Part shown: in pieces, positions 23,653-35,245 of the stretch
How positions within the stretch are numbered: position 1 is the stretch's first letter
Layout: every line of letters begins with the position of its first letter
Assembly (NCBI GenBank): GCA_016647705.1
Contig: CM028326.1
Span: 16,803,901 to 16,867,900, forward strand
Origin: Eucommia ulmoides
Lineage: Eukaryota; Streptophyta; Magnoliopsida; Garryales; Eucommiaceae
DNA: 64,000 bases
Reading direction: 5' to 3'
Notes under the pieces: model-generated
The model's input: only the letters and a program-made list of their open reading frames with translations
The model's database searches: none
What the model was told of the DNA's origin: nothing
Program-made: the position numbers and the translations under genes

Positions 23653-24235
23653 CTTACATCGAATGGGTCTGGGCGAACCCGTTTGTTGTAGTATCTAGCG
23701 GCCCTTTGCTAATAAGCAATTTGTTGCACACGGGCTTGTTCCCTTCTCTCCTCCAAGATATCAAGGTTTAGGGAAAACTTTACGTCATTCTTGGTTTGAT
23801 CGAAGACTACAACAGTTCTGAGTGAGGGCATACTAATCTTCCCTAGGTCGACGGCCTCAGAGCCAAACATCAATGCGAAAGGCGTCTCTCCGATAAGAGT
23901 TCTTGAAGTTGTGTGGTATGCCTCCACTTGCCCATTTTCTTGAGGGTGACTTGAAGAAGCAAAGTGCGTACGAATCCCCAGTCCAGAACAGAGCTCAGTG
24001 AAGAGATCATTGTCAAACTGTTTACCGTTGTTGGACACAATGTTCTTGGGGATACCGAAATGACAAATCATGCTTTTCTACACAAAGTTCCTAATTTTGT
24101 CTTTGGTGATGCGGGCCAGGGGTTCAACTTCTACCTATTTTGTAAAGTAGTTGATAGCAATGACCAAGAATTTTCTCTGTCCGATTCCCTGGGAGAACGA
24201 CCCAAGTAGGTCGATGCCCCACTAGGCAAATGGCC
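23653..24235 (-). pseudogene. Gypsy (Tat) integrase core fragment
   Basis: The - strand shows the integrase core: a WGIDLLG-type start near 24210, CHFGIPKNIVSNNGKQFDND, then HPQENGQVE and TSRTLIGETPFALMFGSEA. Stop codons replace several conserved residues near the N-terminal end. About 35-40 codons of the core normally lying between GQVE and the HTTSRT motif are missing. The catalytic Asp of the NNGKQFD region appears in context, but the deletion and stops make it dead. It continues into 18085-18265 across the nested element. Upstream pol (RT, RNase H) is absent, replaced by unrelated sequence at 24236. Confidence 0.8.
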
Positions 24236-24949
24236 ATGGAATGGTTGCGATTTTGGTTTGATATATTTTTAATGGTTTTGGTTTTGGTTTTATATGAAAC
24301 TAGATCGAAACTGAACCAGTGACATCCTTAGCAATGGCAGATTGTGATAATAAAGCATAAACCAAAGCATTGAAAAATAGCACATAATGAAATCCATATG
24401 AACAGTTGCTACTAAGGTAAACAATAACGACCAAAAAGCAACATCCTCTGCATACTGGATGTCCAACAAAGCCAAAAAACACTCAATTTTACAATTCCCA
24501 TTGGGGAAAAGGAGGTGGATTCCTGTAACAACACCCACTAGTCCTCTCCAACTGACATATCAAGTCCACCTTTAAACCCAGGGAATAAGGGATAGAAAGG
24601 CACTACAATAATCTATGCAATCTGAAAATTTTGCACTTCAAAGGAAACAACACACTCAATTTTATGACTCTCATTGGGGAAGAAGGAGGACACATCCACA
24701 ATTGAATTTCCTCGCTCTCACCTCACACCTATACTCTTCTAAAAACTCTCACCAGAACCCTCAAATAAAATCCACAAAGAAAAACAAGTTCCAGGCTCAA
24801 AAGACACAATGAGATTGATTACTAGAAAATGTTAAGATAAAGGACCTTACATCTACAACTGGGCAACCAAGACAAGAGATAATCAAGCTCCTGCTTTTAC
24901 AAAGCTGCCTAGTAATAAACAGGGAAAACAACAAACCTCACATTCTTAC
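24236..24949 (-). other. Non-TE-like insert of intron character
   Basis: Starts abruptly after the integrase fragment. It contains two related ~45-bp segments sharing CACTCAATTTTA and CATTGGGGAA (near 24480 and 24652). On the - strand it follows the splice donor of the exon at 24950-25079 and so may be its intron. Confidence 0.35.
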
Positions 24950-25079
24950 CTCAAGACCCCGGCACTTGGGAACATAATTCCCCCAAATCACGTACCTTCC
25001 TATGCCATCAAGGATTGAGGCAGCATCTACGGTACTTGAAAAAGCATAAACTAGCAAAGGTGGCCCGCAACTTTCATCC
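24950..25079 (-). pseudogene. Orphan 130-nt exon of an unidentified plant gene
   Basis: On the - strand, an acceptor (CAATCAG) precedes an open 43-codon segment reading DESCGPPLLVYAFSSTVDAA followed by SILDGIGRYVIWGNYVPK. It ends at a consensus donor (GAG/GTAAGA, donor at 24948-24949). The protein has normal composition and no stops, and both splice sites are good, so I read it as a real exon. No other exon of the gene was found, and on both sides the DNA passes into gypsy-derived sequence. It may be a captured or translocated fragment. I do not recognise the family. Confidence 0.45.
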
Positions 25080-25259
25080 CTGATTGTCTTCAAATAACAT
25101 GAGGATAGTGATAGCAGCCTATATTATCCTCAGGGCATAAGGAATAGAGTTGAGCATAGAGCTCTTCCGTGCTTTGTTCTTCGCCAAGTCCCTGTCCCGA
25201 GGTGTTAGGTGGTGCTACGTGTCTTTCAGGTTGACGTTTTTGACCAACATGGACTCTAA

Positions 25260-25868
25260 GATACATGGATAGAGGCCTAAGTAATTTTACCTTGGAGGGG
25301 ATGGATGGGAGTTTGGCCCTAACGAGCAAGATCATTCTATCTCCGTCTAACTACACTGGGGGAGAGTTGGTAAGGAGATCTAAGAGGCAGGAGGAGGTTG
25401 TCAGCTCGTTAAATCCATCTGACTTGGGTTATTTTTCATTTTGCAGTGAACGAGAAGAAAAAGAAGAAGAAGATGAAACTTCACCCAGAGATTGACGAGT
25501 TGAAGGAGAGGATACTGCCAACTCCCTTTCACCAAGTGAACGAGCTACTGAAGTTAACTCTGCATGACATGTACTTCTACCGGGATATATCATTTCCTCC
25601 TACCGAGCTCCTACCCAAACCATCTAACAATAAGTCTCTAACTTTTCTTCTGTCATCAGATCATCCGTTCATCTGGTCGTCCCTTCTTCATCACTTTTCC
25701 ATTTCAAGCTGAGACTGACTTATGTTGATTTTTTTGGCAGGAATGGATGTCTCTTCTCTCAAAACAATTGCGGCTAAGAAAAAGAATGGGGTTGCGATGA
25801 GTTCTTCTACCACCCAGGGACAACCATCCCAGGGTAGTACCCCGTCCCTCAGGCCTCTAGCGCCCTGA
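25260..25868 (+). pseudogene. Second fragment of a Tat additional ORF
   Basis: The + strand reads KLHPEIDELKERILPTPFHQ (25470-25530) and continues to about 25710. An intron-like gap ends TTTTTTGGCAG, followed by MDVSSLKTIAAKKKNGVAMS and a Ser/Gln/Pro-rich linker to 25868. The MD.S.L..IAAKKK start of an exon followed by a Ser/Pro-rich linker is usual in putative gypsy-type transposon proteins. It corresponds to a more N-terminal part than the piece at 15860-17490 but lies on the wrong side to be its continuation, so it is probably from another insertion. Confidence 0.45.
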
Positions 25869-25879
25869 CTCAAAAAAAC

Positions 25880-26729
25880 AAAAAGACATTAAGTAGAAAC
25901 ATCCACTTGATTGGATAATTCAAACCAAACAAAAAGAGTAGAAGACCTATTTACTCTTGCTTTAGCTAAACTATCCACAAGAGAATTAGCTTCTCTATAT
26001 ATATGAGCAAATTGAACTTTATGCAATTGTGTTCGAAGGTTCGCATACCTATTTATCCATGAATTTAGGTGCCAAGGATCGGAACCCACTAAGCAAACCC
26101 AACTTATTTTATTACTCAAGTCATTTTAGACCACAAGAGAAAAATTGTCCGGAAGAGAGGTCCAGGCACAAATTTTGAATGCCCTAATTAGAGCTCTAAG
26201 TTCCGCAACATTTGAATCCGCTACGCCAATATTCCTTGAGAAAAGGCCAAAAACATTTCCCTTATGATGCTGGAAGGCCCCGACTTTCCCAACGAAGATC
26301 TATCAATATTAAACAAAAAGATCCTATAGGTGGAGGACTCCAAGGGGGAACAAGGCCGACATTTAAGAACATATTTCACTTTCCTCACTTCTTGTATGAC
26401 CACTAGAAAGTCCCTAACTGAGTATCCAAGGTCGGGTTTCTTGGAAAGAACCCACAGGGCTAGCCTTACATTCATCAACCACGATACCTCTCCTGGATTG
26501 AGACTAGTTCCTCTGAAGGCTTTTTCGTTCTACGCAAGCCAAATTGACCACATTCCTACCAAAATCAAGGTTTTCTACATCATTTTTCCTAATCCTAACC
26601 CTCTCATTCTTCTCCATGGCTCCCAGAAAAGCCTAATAGTCTTGGGAGAAATTATCTCAATCGTCCACCAAGCCCAAATCTGCCCCCACACATACTTGGA
26701 CCACTCATAGTGGATGAATAAGTGCTCTC
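25880..26729 (-). pseudogene. LINE-1 fragment: RNase H-like domain and zinc-binding region (3' part)
   Basis: The - strand shows HLFIHYEWSKYVW near 26715, an RNase H-like domain with DRSSLGKSGPSSI near 26290, and ANSLVDSLAKARVN near 25970. These are the order and signatures of plant L1 ORF2 C-termini. Several stops and frameshifts are present. It is the direct downstream continuation of 32652-33700, separated only by the LTR element. The 5-bp CTCTC at 26725-26729 is the target duplication of that insertion. Confidence 0.75.
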
Positions 26730-28477
26730 TACCCCCAAACTTAGAATTTTTCTAGTCCTCGAGCAAAACACTAACACTAAGCTAAACTAACTAATGAACT
26801 AACAAACTAAAAATCAAAAAATTTAAACACAAAATAAGTACATGCATGTAAATACAAAGTTTAATCGAAAGGACCAATTTGTTCTTCCCTCAACATCCCT
26901 AAATCTGATCAAGTTCGGGAAGTAACCTACACCAAGTGGTGTTCTAGAATTTCAACAATCAATAACAATAAAAACCATTTCAGATCCATTTGAAGTGTGT
27001 GTGAGAGAACTCAAATGTGTAACTATTCAAATACCGGATTTGATTATTCAATCGTTAAGCTCATAACTTAAACCGTTGAAGGATTCAGGAAAACCATACG
27101 CTTGATTGGAGTCTACTATCCACTAATGTAGGCTAGGATATTCACAGAGATTAATAGGGCTTGGTTTGGCTTTGGAGAACGACCACGGGTATCACAGGAA
27201 TAAAAAATAGCAAATCGGTTTAAATTCATCGATACCTGAGGTAAAATCGCTTGTCGCTATTCTCTCTCATGACCCCCACATTCTTAGAATACAACTCTGA
27301 ATAAGAAATGAAGATCTTTGTATTCACTTGTTGAAAGAAAAGAAAATGAAAACTATAATCTCATTTTTTTTTAAATCAACATATTCTTAAATTAATTCGA
27401 ATTATTATAGTTTTAGGAGAGTGCAAAAAGAAGTTAGAGAAACACACCCCCAAACTTATTCAAATTTATAAAATTTCAGGAATATGTAAAAGAAAGAAAT
27501 TATAGAAACACCCCCAAACTTATTTTAGGAGCGTGCAAAAAGAAATATGAAAGTGACAAGTGAATACACTAATACCGAATCAATAAAAATTTATCAGAAA
27601 CCCGACCGCTCACTTGATTTCTCTCAATTCTGAAAATTAGGCTTAGCGACATTGGTTTAGAAAAAAATTAAATGAAAAGAGTATTTGAACATTTTCAGAA
27701 TTGATTACGTTATCGGCTTCGACAAGAGAAATGAGGAATGAAAATTTTCAGGTTAGCTACAACGGTTCAAGCGAAACATTGACGGTCTAAATCACGTCTC
27801 CGGAATTACCTTACCTAGGATTCCGCCTCAAGTTTCCCCCAAATCAAGTTCTAATTTTCTCATTTTCTATTGTGAGCTTAATATTAAATAATCAGCGTCT
27901 AATCGTTCAGATAATTATACATTGAGTTCAAATGTCGTGCGATTTTAGGATTGAGATAATTTTTATTCAATCGACATGTTAAGCACACAAAACACATAAG
28001 GAAGGCATTACCCCCGACCTCAATATGCAATTAGGGGATAATTCTCATCATCGGGACTGGGCCCAAATGAACTCAACATCTAAACATGCAAATACAACTT
28101 TATACATACACAATTCTAAACTAAATCTAATACTAACATACATAAATTAATCTAACACTACTCATGCAAAAACAAAAATTAAACTAACTAAACTAAAAAT
28201 TTAAAAACTAAAACATTCATTAAAATAATAAAATACATACATAAACATAATTTTGTACATAAATTTTTTTGCATTCTGTTAAAATAAATAAATAATGGTT
28301 CATCATTTTCTACAAAAAAAATCAAAATGGATGAACATCCACTAAACTAATCATCCATTCCATCCTAATACATGCTTGAACAAAAGACGTGTTCCACTGT
28401 CAGCAAACCCAATAAACATATAACATTAATATAAACAAAAGGGGTTGAACACATACCTAGGGAATAAGACTTATTCC

Positions 28478-29599
28478 CTACTGTTCACCTGACGAGGAGT
28501 CATCATTGTCATCTCGTTGGAAAGGGGAGTATGGTTTCTGTAGCAGATGTGGCGGCACAGATGGCATCGGAGGGTAATCGCCCATCTCAAGGCCAAGGCC
28601 TTCCCAAATATTCCATTGGACTTGATCTTGCTGCGTCGAATATTGGTCTAGGAAAGAACTAATCTCGTATTGGTTTCAGAGGACGATCTGAAGTTTATTA
28701 TATATCCTCTCCTGGGAGTTTTCATCTCGGGCTCCTGAAGGTCCCTTTGTCTCGTCGATTGGCTCTTCCCTTTCCTCAGGCTCGGGCTCGGCTACCTCTT
28801 GCACCCCAATCTTCCACAAACGGTTTATCTTTGATAGATCTAGTGGGATGATAGGGTGGCACAGGCTTCCTCCGAATACCATCACTCCAGCTAGTCGGAA
28901 AATGTGGGTCAAAAGTGACGGAAATGGGAGCCCACCCTTTACCGTTTTCACATCATGCATGATCGATGAGTAGATCAGGAATCCAACGTTGATTGCTTTT
29001 TCGGTTTGAATTTTGTAGATAAAAAAGGCCATGTCTTTTGAGACGTCTAAAAGATGTGACGTCGGTAGGAGGCTTCCACAAATGAAATGGTGCCAGATTT
29101 TTGGAATTGGATTTAGGTATTTCACCGAGAAGGTAGCAACATTCGGTCCCTGGTGTTTCCACTTGACTTCGCCGGATGTGATCTTTTTGATGACCCTATT
29201 CAAAGTTGGTTCTTGGATTTCAGTGGACCCCAGTGCCTATAGTCGAAAGAGATTGTTGATAAAATCAGGACTGAAGATGATCGGCCGATTTTGAACTCTT
29301 TCTTGATAGTCTACGGCCTCCGTAGCATTAGCATAAAATTCCTTGACCAAAGCTACCTCGCCCGGGGGTGGCGATTTATAGAATTGCTCCCATTGGCGGC
29401 TTCGGATTACTTGTTGAAATTCCGCTGGAAGATCCTCTATCGAACCAAAACCACGTTGGCGTATACATGCTCGAAAGGTTTCTTGTTCTTTGAAATGTTC
29501 CTCTGCTTGTTTTGACACAAAATGGTTGGCATCATAGTCAATTCCGGTTGGCACCCTGGGTTGCGAACTCGACCCTTCTCCTCTCGCCCTCTTTGACAT
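28478..29599 (-). pseudogene. Athila-type putative plant transposon protein (gag-region ORF), two in-frame stops
   Basis: Starts MSKRARGEGSSSQPRVPTGI at 29599 and runs 374 codons in a single frame to TAG at 28478-28480. It is interrupted only by TAG at 29237-29239 and TGA at 28676-28678. Landmarks: WEQFYKSPPPGEVALVKEFY around residues 75-95, INNLFRL near 117, LNPIPKIWHHFICGSLLPTS near 165, GGLPFPSLLTHIFRLAGV near 230, and a Glu/Pro/Asp-rich tail. This pattern (WEXFY, VALVREFYAN, LP-TSH) marks the putative plant transposon protein family common in Athila-like elements. It is the only protein in this element; protease, RT and integrase are missing. The absence of frameshifts suggests recent decay or constraint before loss. 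Confidence 0.7.
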
Positions 29600-30221
29600 T
29601 TCCTAACAATCACAATCACAAAAAACCAATACAACCTCATCATATATGAACAATTAAAAAACATAAACCTCCTAAATCACTTTGTCAAGAACATATACAT
29701 CTCAAACAAACACCCATTTAAACTTTTCAACCAAATTTCACAAATGTAACATACTATCTTAGTTCACATACTTAACCAATCCATTTAAACATGCTCATCA
29801 CCAAGAATCAAACCAAAAACCCATAGAACTTTGAAATCGCGAAAATAGGGTTAATGGTTTTTGGGCAAAACTTCAAAATCTAATGATTTTTTAACATAAC
29901 CATGTAAACCAACCAATAATTTCAACAACTAGACTAAATGTAAGATAAAATAAACTTACTTGTTGAGAATTTATGGTCCAATCGAAAGAGAATGAAGAAA
30001 ACGCACCGTTCATGCAAAAACCCTAAAATTTCGAAAATAGGGGTGGAGATCCGATTCTTGGTGGTTGATTCGTGATGGAAATGACTAATTTTGGTAATGG
30101 AAGGATGATTTTTGAGTATTGGAACGGTTTGGAAGTGAGATTTTAGAGAGAAGGTGGAGGTCTTTGGGGAAGAAGCCTTGCGATTTCAATTTTTGAACGA
30201 GCGGGTTCTTTTTAACTGCAG

Positions 30222-30600
30222 AAGGTCCATCGCCTAGGCAGTGGATTCACCGCTTAGGTGGTGGAGCCTTTTTTTTTAAAAAAAACAAACCTTTCTGACG
30301 TTTATTCGCCTAGGCGGTGGTTTCTCCGCCTAGGCAAAGTTACGCCAGTGTGAAAAACATTGGGCTTTGTCGTTAATCCGCCTAGGCGATGGTTTTTCCG
30401 CCTAGGTGAATTTACTCCAGTTTAAAAACATTGCCAACTGCACTATTTTCGCCTAGGCGTTGGTTTCTCCGCCTAGGCGATGGAGTGTGTTTTGAAAATT
30501 GATTGCATTCTGGAGTTTGATCGCCTAGACGGTGGGCCGTTTTGCTGAAAAAACACACAACTTGTAATTTTATCGCCTAGGCGGTGGGCTTGCAGCTCCT
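30222..30600. repeat. Leader array of CGCCTAGGCGG palindromes
   Basis: At least eight copies of CGCCTAGGC(G/A) or near variants occur at 30-60 bp intervals between the PBS and the ORF of the 26730-32651 element. Confidence 0.85.
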
Positions 30601-31155
30601 TCTTTATGTTTTTCTCAAATTTTAAAATATGACTTCATTCCGTACGTTTCCACTTCGCTTGTTCAACATGTTTAAACGTGAAACACTTCCCCAAGCGTCC
30701 ACATTCCTAAATTCACTTCCAAACACGTTCCGAAGCCATACCGGCTTCCAAAAAGAATAAATAATCAAATAAATAGTAACAAAAATCGGGTAATTTGATA
30801 CCCTGAGTTTCATTTCAAAAAATAATTGCGTTTGCTTTACTATCCCCAGCTGGACTTTCGTGTTACTAAGTATTTTTCATCAAAATTCCCCATAGACAAG
30901 TAATTTGAGCTCAAATGCTCAGTTGGATCAAGATCATGGCTTGAAGTCGACTTCTCCTCTCAGTCCTTATCATTTTCAATATAAGCTCGATCTCGGGATT
31001 GAGAATTAAGAATTCCAATTTTCTTCATCGTTTCTCGCACGGCTTAATCACACTAACACAATAAAACAAAAATTAAAATTAAAAATAAAACAAAATAAAT
31101 GTCAGGATTAACAATCAACCACTTAGTCGCAATATTAACTTAAAATTCACACTAT

Positions 31156-31173
31156 TCCCCAGCAACAGCGCCA
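31156..31173 (-). other. Primer-binding site, tRNA-Asp type
   Basis: On the - strand TGGCGCTGTTGCTGGGGA matches the tRNA-Asp complement at 16 of 18 positions, just inside the 5' LTR. Confidence 0.85.
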
Positions 31174-31179
31174 AAAACT

Positions 31180-32651
31180 TGGTAGGGTGTAAAATACACC
31201 GCTACTTACTCTCGCAAGTATACGGGGTCTAAGTTTTAATATAGTGGATCTTTGAAGATCGGATATCATTCCCATAGAGAAAAGTATGAATAATTGAATA
31301 CTGCAATTTACGTAGTCTCATATTATCCTGACAATTAAAGACATGATTTAAAATTAAATTAGGCTAAAATACAATTAATGAGTTAATCCTAACTAAGTTG
31401 ATTAACTAGGGATTGATTTCGTTCACTTAATATATATTTGATTTCATTTAGTTAACAATAATGGAGTTTAGGTATCCGACAATCTCAGTTTGTAAACTCC
31501 TCCGCCACCTCTTCCGAGTGTAAGACGGGGGAATACGTGACTTCGTGTCGACGAAGAGGTCCCCCTCAATTTCTTAACGACTCTAGGCCGTGTGAGTCTT
31601 GACCCAATGTCATCGATTGTACACTAACTAACGCCCTCTCGGGTCGTTAGATCGGTAACAATGTGTTTACCCTAGTCCGAATCTAAGGTTACCTCTCCCG
31701 AGTGTCAAACCCTAGATTCTCAAATCCAACCCTAATATCATTACAAGCATACTAAGATCGTCATCAAATGATAAACACAATGGGATTTAAAAGCAACAAC
31801 CGCTAAAAAAACGTACATTAAACCAAACGAGTATTTACACAACTACATCTATCCCTAACTAATCTTTAATTAAACTAACATGTTCTTAGCCAATACAATA
31901 TTAAATCAAGAGGAGATCATAAATATCAACAATAAATATTAAGTACAAAGATGGAAACAAGGGAAGAAAAATCAAATCTCAAAGTGGAGTAGTCCACTTT
32001 CACCAAAGAACAATCCTCCCGAGCTTCCTCTTCTCCATTGATGAACTTCCTCTTCTAGCTCTTTAAGAAATGGACAAGAACACTTCCTAAAACTAATCTA
32101 ATCTACTTCCTAAATTATCTAATTCTAACTAAGGTAGAAGGATCTCTCAAAACATCAACCGAGTAATTGGGGGAGAAAAAGGTTAAAAGCAAGGTTTGGA
32201 AAAATATCTTCAAAATATCTAAAAACAGATATTTCTGCGCAGAGTGTCACCGCCTAGGCGGTGGTTCACCACTTAGGCGGCGGTTTAAGTCGATTAAGCT
32301 TTTGTCGGATCTTCGCCCAGGCGGTAGTTTCTCCGCCTAGGCGGTGGCTGCTGGCACAACATTCTAACGTTTTCTCGCCTAGGCAGTGGTTTTCTCACCT
32401 AGGCGGTGGTTCAACACTTCAACACTCCAACTTTTTGACTCTTTTCCGCCTAGGCGGTGGTCTTCATGCACCGAAACCCAATTCTTCACGTTTTGTTCAC
32501 CGTTTATCCACCTTTTTCGCTTGTTTATCGCCCGTTAACGTCCCTTCACCTGTTTTACACTAAAACAAACTAAAACGCAATTAAATATAACTAATACGTT
32601 TGAAAACTAATAAATTCGGTTTCGAAATAGATAGGTATTTTACACTTATCA
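31180..32651 (-). repeat. 5' LTR of the 26730-32651 element
   Basis: 1472 bp, starting TGATAAGTGTAAAATACC at 32651 and ending CACCCTACCA at 31180. It carries perfect CCGCCTAGGCGG palindromes at 32250-32261, 32333-32344 and 32446-32457. A module with CGAGTGTAAGACGGGG-type sequence matches the other Athila-type LTRs. Confidence 0.85.
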
Positions 32652-33700
32652 GTCTCCTTCCTCTATGTAGGGCAAAGGGTTTCCAAGACATCAAGAAACC
32701 ATCTTCTTCCTAATTTCTCCCTAGTTAGGACTTTCTACGATATCAATAACCAAGAAAAGGCCTCTACTTTTGGACGGGCCCACCCCAACCACTGAAAGGG
32801 GTAGGAACTTAATGGACCCATGGACTTTCCCTCTAGCAAACTATAACACCACTTAACTGAGAACAAGCCATTAGGATTATTCTTCCAAATCAAAGAGTCA
32901 CCTAAATCCTCACAAAGGTAAATATTTTCCAACATAGCCATGATATTAGACCACTCTGCTTCTTCCCATTCCTGAACGAGTCTCTGCAAATGTATATCCC
33001 ACACCCATTTTTCGTCAACCAACTTTCCCATATGTGCAATAATTGTGCCTTTATTGGTTTCTAAAGTGAAAATCTTTGGGAAAAGTCCCAGGAGAGGCCC
33101 TGAGTGGGACCAATTATCCTTCCAGAAGGATATAGTGGTCCTATTACCTACTCGGAAGCCTTAGTTTTGCCTTAACGCCACATCCTATTTGGGATCCTTA
33201 ATGGTTGCAACAATATTAATCCAAGGAGATGAAAAACGCCCACCTAAACATTTTTCAAGAAGCCACTCATCTTCTCCAATCCCGAATTTAGCACAAACTA
33301 CTCTTCTCCACAAGGCTTCCTTTTCTACACTGAATCTCCACCACTATTTAGTAAGCATGGAGACGTTTGTCTCTATAATCCTACTGATTCCTATACCTTT
33401 ATTCTTTTTTTCTTCGAGCTACCCAATGTAATCTCTTTGATTTAATGGACCTCCAAAGAAAACCTCGAAAGATCTTTTCTATCAGATTTTTCACCCCAAT
33501 AGGGATCCTAAAAACAGAGAGATGATACACTAGGATGCTAGGTAGGACTGACTTTATAAGAGTAATCCTACCTCCAAGGGTTAAATAAGAGGTTTTCTAT
33601 CCTGCTAGCTTGCTTCGTATTTTCTCAACACCGTGGTTCCATGAGCTAAGTCTATTGGGTTGTCCTCCTAGTGGCTTCCCGTATCTTTCCCTTTATTAAT
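32652..33700 (-). pseudogene. LINE-1 fragment: reverse transcriptase C-terminus and zinc-binding region (5' part)
   Basis: On the - strand, from about 33690: YGKPLGGQPNRLSSWNHGVE, LTLGGRITLIKSVLPSILVY, VKNLIEKIFRGFLWRSIKSK, then ISFWKDNWSHSGPLLGLFPK, and NGLFSVKWCYSLLEG before the insertion point. These are standard plant L1 ORF2 motifs downstream of the RT active site. The YADD part of RT is absent, consistent with 5' truncation near 33700. A few stops interrupt it. Confidence 0.82.
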
Positions 33701-34368
33701 ATATAATCATAAAAAAAAATTAAGTAATATTTGGTTGTGTTGGTGGATTGATTTAGTGAATTTCCACTAAAAAAAAGTCACACGTTGTTGGAGGTTCATT
33801 ACTTCAGTAAACATTCATTAATTGAAACCGTATACCTTCTGTAGTAATTTTTAGTGGCATTTACCAATCTAAATTATTTTTTCATTAAAAAATAATCAAT
33901 ATGAATATAAAAATGAAGATTATAAGCTGTAGATTAAATTAACATAATTTTTTATGAGTTTAATTGATACATTGTAACCGTTCACAAAATAAGATTTTTT
34001 GTTGGTGTTTATTTTCATGTGGGTTATTAAGGACTAGGATATATAGAGAGAGATATAATTAATAATCTTGAAATCAAACAAAGGTATTACAATCAAATGT
34101 TGATGTGTAGAAGAATTAAAAATTAATTATTAATTATTAATATAATGACAAATCATTAACAAAAGTTATTTTTCTACACTATCTTTCTAAGGGACTAAAG
34201 AAAATAACCATCAAATTCCTTCTCTCTTTAAATATGCTATAGATATAAAGGGCACTTGGTGAAAAAAAATAATTCCGCAAATTGTCCCACTTCTAAAAAT
34301 ACATACGTTTACCATGATCCTTTTGGCAATTTTAGACGTAAATACTCATTTCTCTCCTATTTTTGATA
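33701..34368. other. AT-rich DNA without recognisable feature
   Basis: No gene, TE end or strong repeat is seen here. Confidence 0.4.
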
Positions 34369-35245
34369 ATTTTGGATTCCTAAAAAATTGGAGCTATTAA
34401 TAGATGTTATTTGACTTCTTAAATTTAAGAAAATAGTTTAATACATTAAATATCATAAAACCCCATTTTATTAAAATTGTAGCTATGAATTTTATAGTTT
34501 TAACTGTTGATTCATGTTCTGCATTGAAAATCGAACAAAAATATATCCAATATCTATATTTTTTGTACATATCCAAAAGGTGCAGGTGTGTTAATTTGAA
34601 CAAGGTTGTGTAGTGTATAGTTTAAGAGTGCGTAACATGTGATAAACTCTTTTTTTTTTTCTCTAGGATCTGATTCCTTAAAAAATCAGAGCTATCAATC
34701 ACTATTATTTGACTTCCTATGTTTATGGAAATATGTTAATACATTAAATATCATTAAAAGAAATTAATTTATGAACATTTTAGCTATGAATTTTAAAGTT
34801 TTGACTGCAAATTCGTGTTCTACATCAATAACTGATAAAAAAATATATCTAATTTGTATATTGTATTGTGCATATTAGAAAGTTGCATGCATGTTAATTT
34901 CAACACAATGGTGTATGGTAAGGTTTAAGTGTGCGTAACATGCAATAAATACTTTTTTCTTCTCCAGTTTTGGATTCATTAAAAACTACAGCTATTAATA
35001 ACTATTATTTGACTTTCTATATTTAAGGAATATATTAGTACATTAAATATCATAAAAACTTCAATTTAGGAACATGAGAGTATGTTAAGTTCAACAAGAT
35101 TTGTATGATGTGGGAATGAATTTCTGTAACAAGAGATCGTATCCTTTTTCAAATAATCTAAATTATTAACAACTTTTTGGTGTGTTCATTTCGAAACAAT
35201 GTTGTATGATACATGATGAATGTGTATAACATGAGATCTTATTGT
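34369..35245. repeat. Diverged tandem repeat, ~300-bp period
   Basis: Units begin near 34369, 34668 and 34969, each with GGATTC/TGATTC, then TTAAAAA..AGCTATYAAT, ATTATTTGACTT, TACATTAAATATCAT and GTGCGTAACATG. A shortened unit follows from about 35150. Spacing between starts is about 299-301 bp. No coding capacity. Confidence 0.8.

Larger units (their letters stand above)
26730..32651 (-). mobile_element. Athila-like element with a 5' LTR but no 3' LTR, 5.92 kb
   Basis: On the - strand, in order: 5' LTR (32651-31180), tRNA-Asp-type PBS, a leader with CCTAGG palindromes, one broken ORF (29599-28478), a long 3' UTR, and a terminal polypurine tract TCTAAGTTTGGGGGTA that abuts host DNA directly. 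Host flanks are GTCTC on the right (32652-32656) and CTCTC on the left (26725-26729), i.e. GAGAC/GAGAG on the - strand, an aged 5-bp TSD. Omitting the element and one TSD copy leaves the LINE-1 frame continuous. The 3' UTR resembles that of 18266-23652, so the two belong to related families. Confidence 0.82.

Noticed and set aside
18266-24235. Alternative reading: one autonomous gypsy element with the 18.3 and 22.0 kb LTRs and the integrase as its gene
   Set aside because: The integrase lies outside the LTR pair and on the opposite strand, and is itself split by the LTR element with a matching TSD.
30222-30600. Regularly spaced CCTAGG palindromes as a CRISPR-like array
   Set aside because: Units are short and variable, spacers are irregular, and the same palindromes occur in plant LTRs; the context is clearly a retrotransposon leader.
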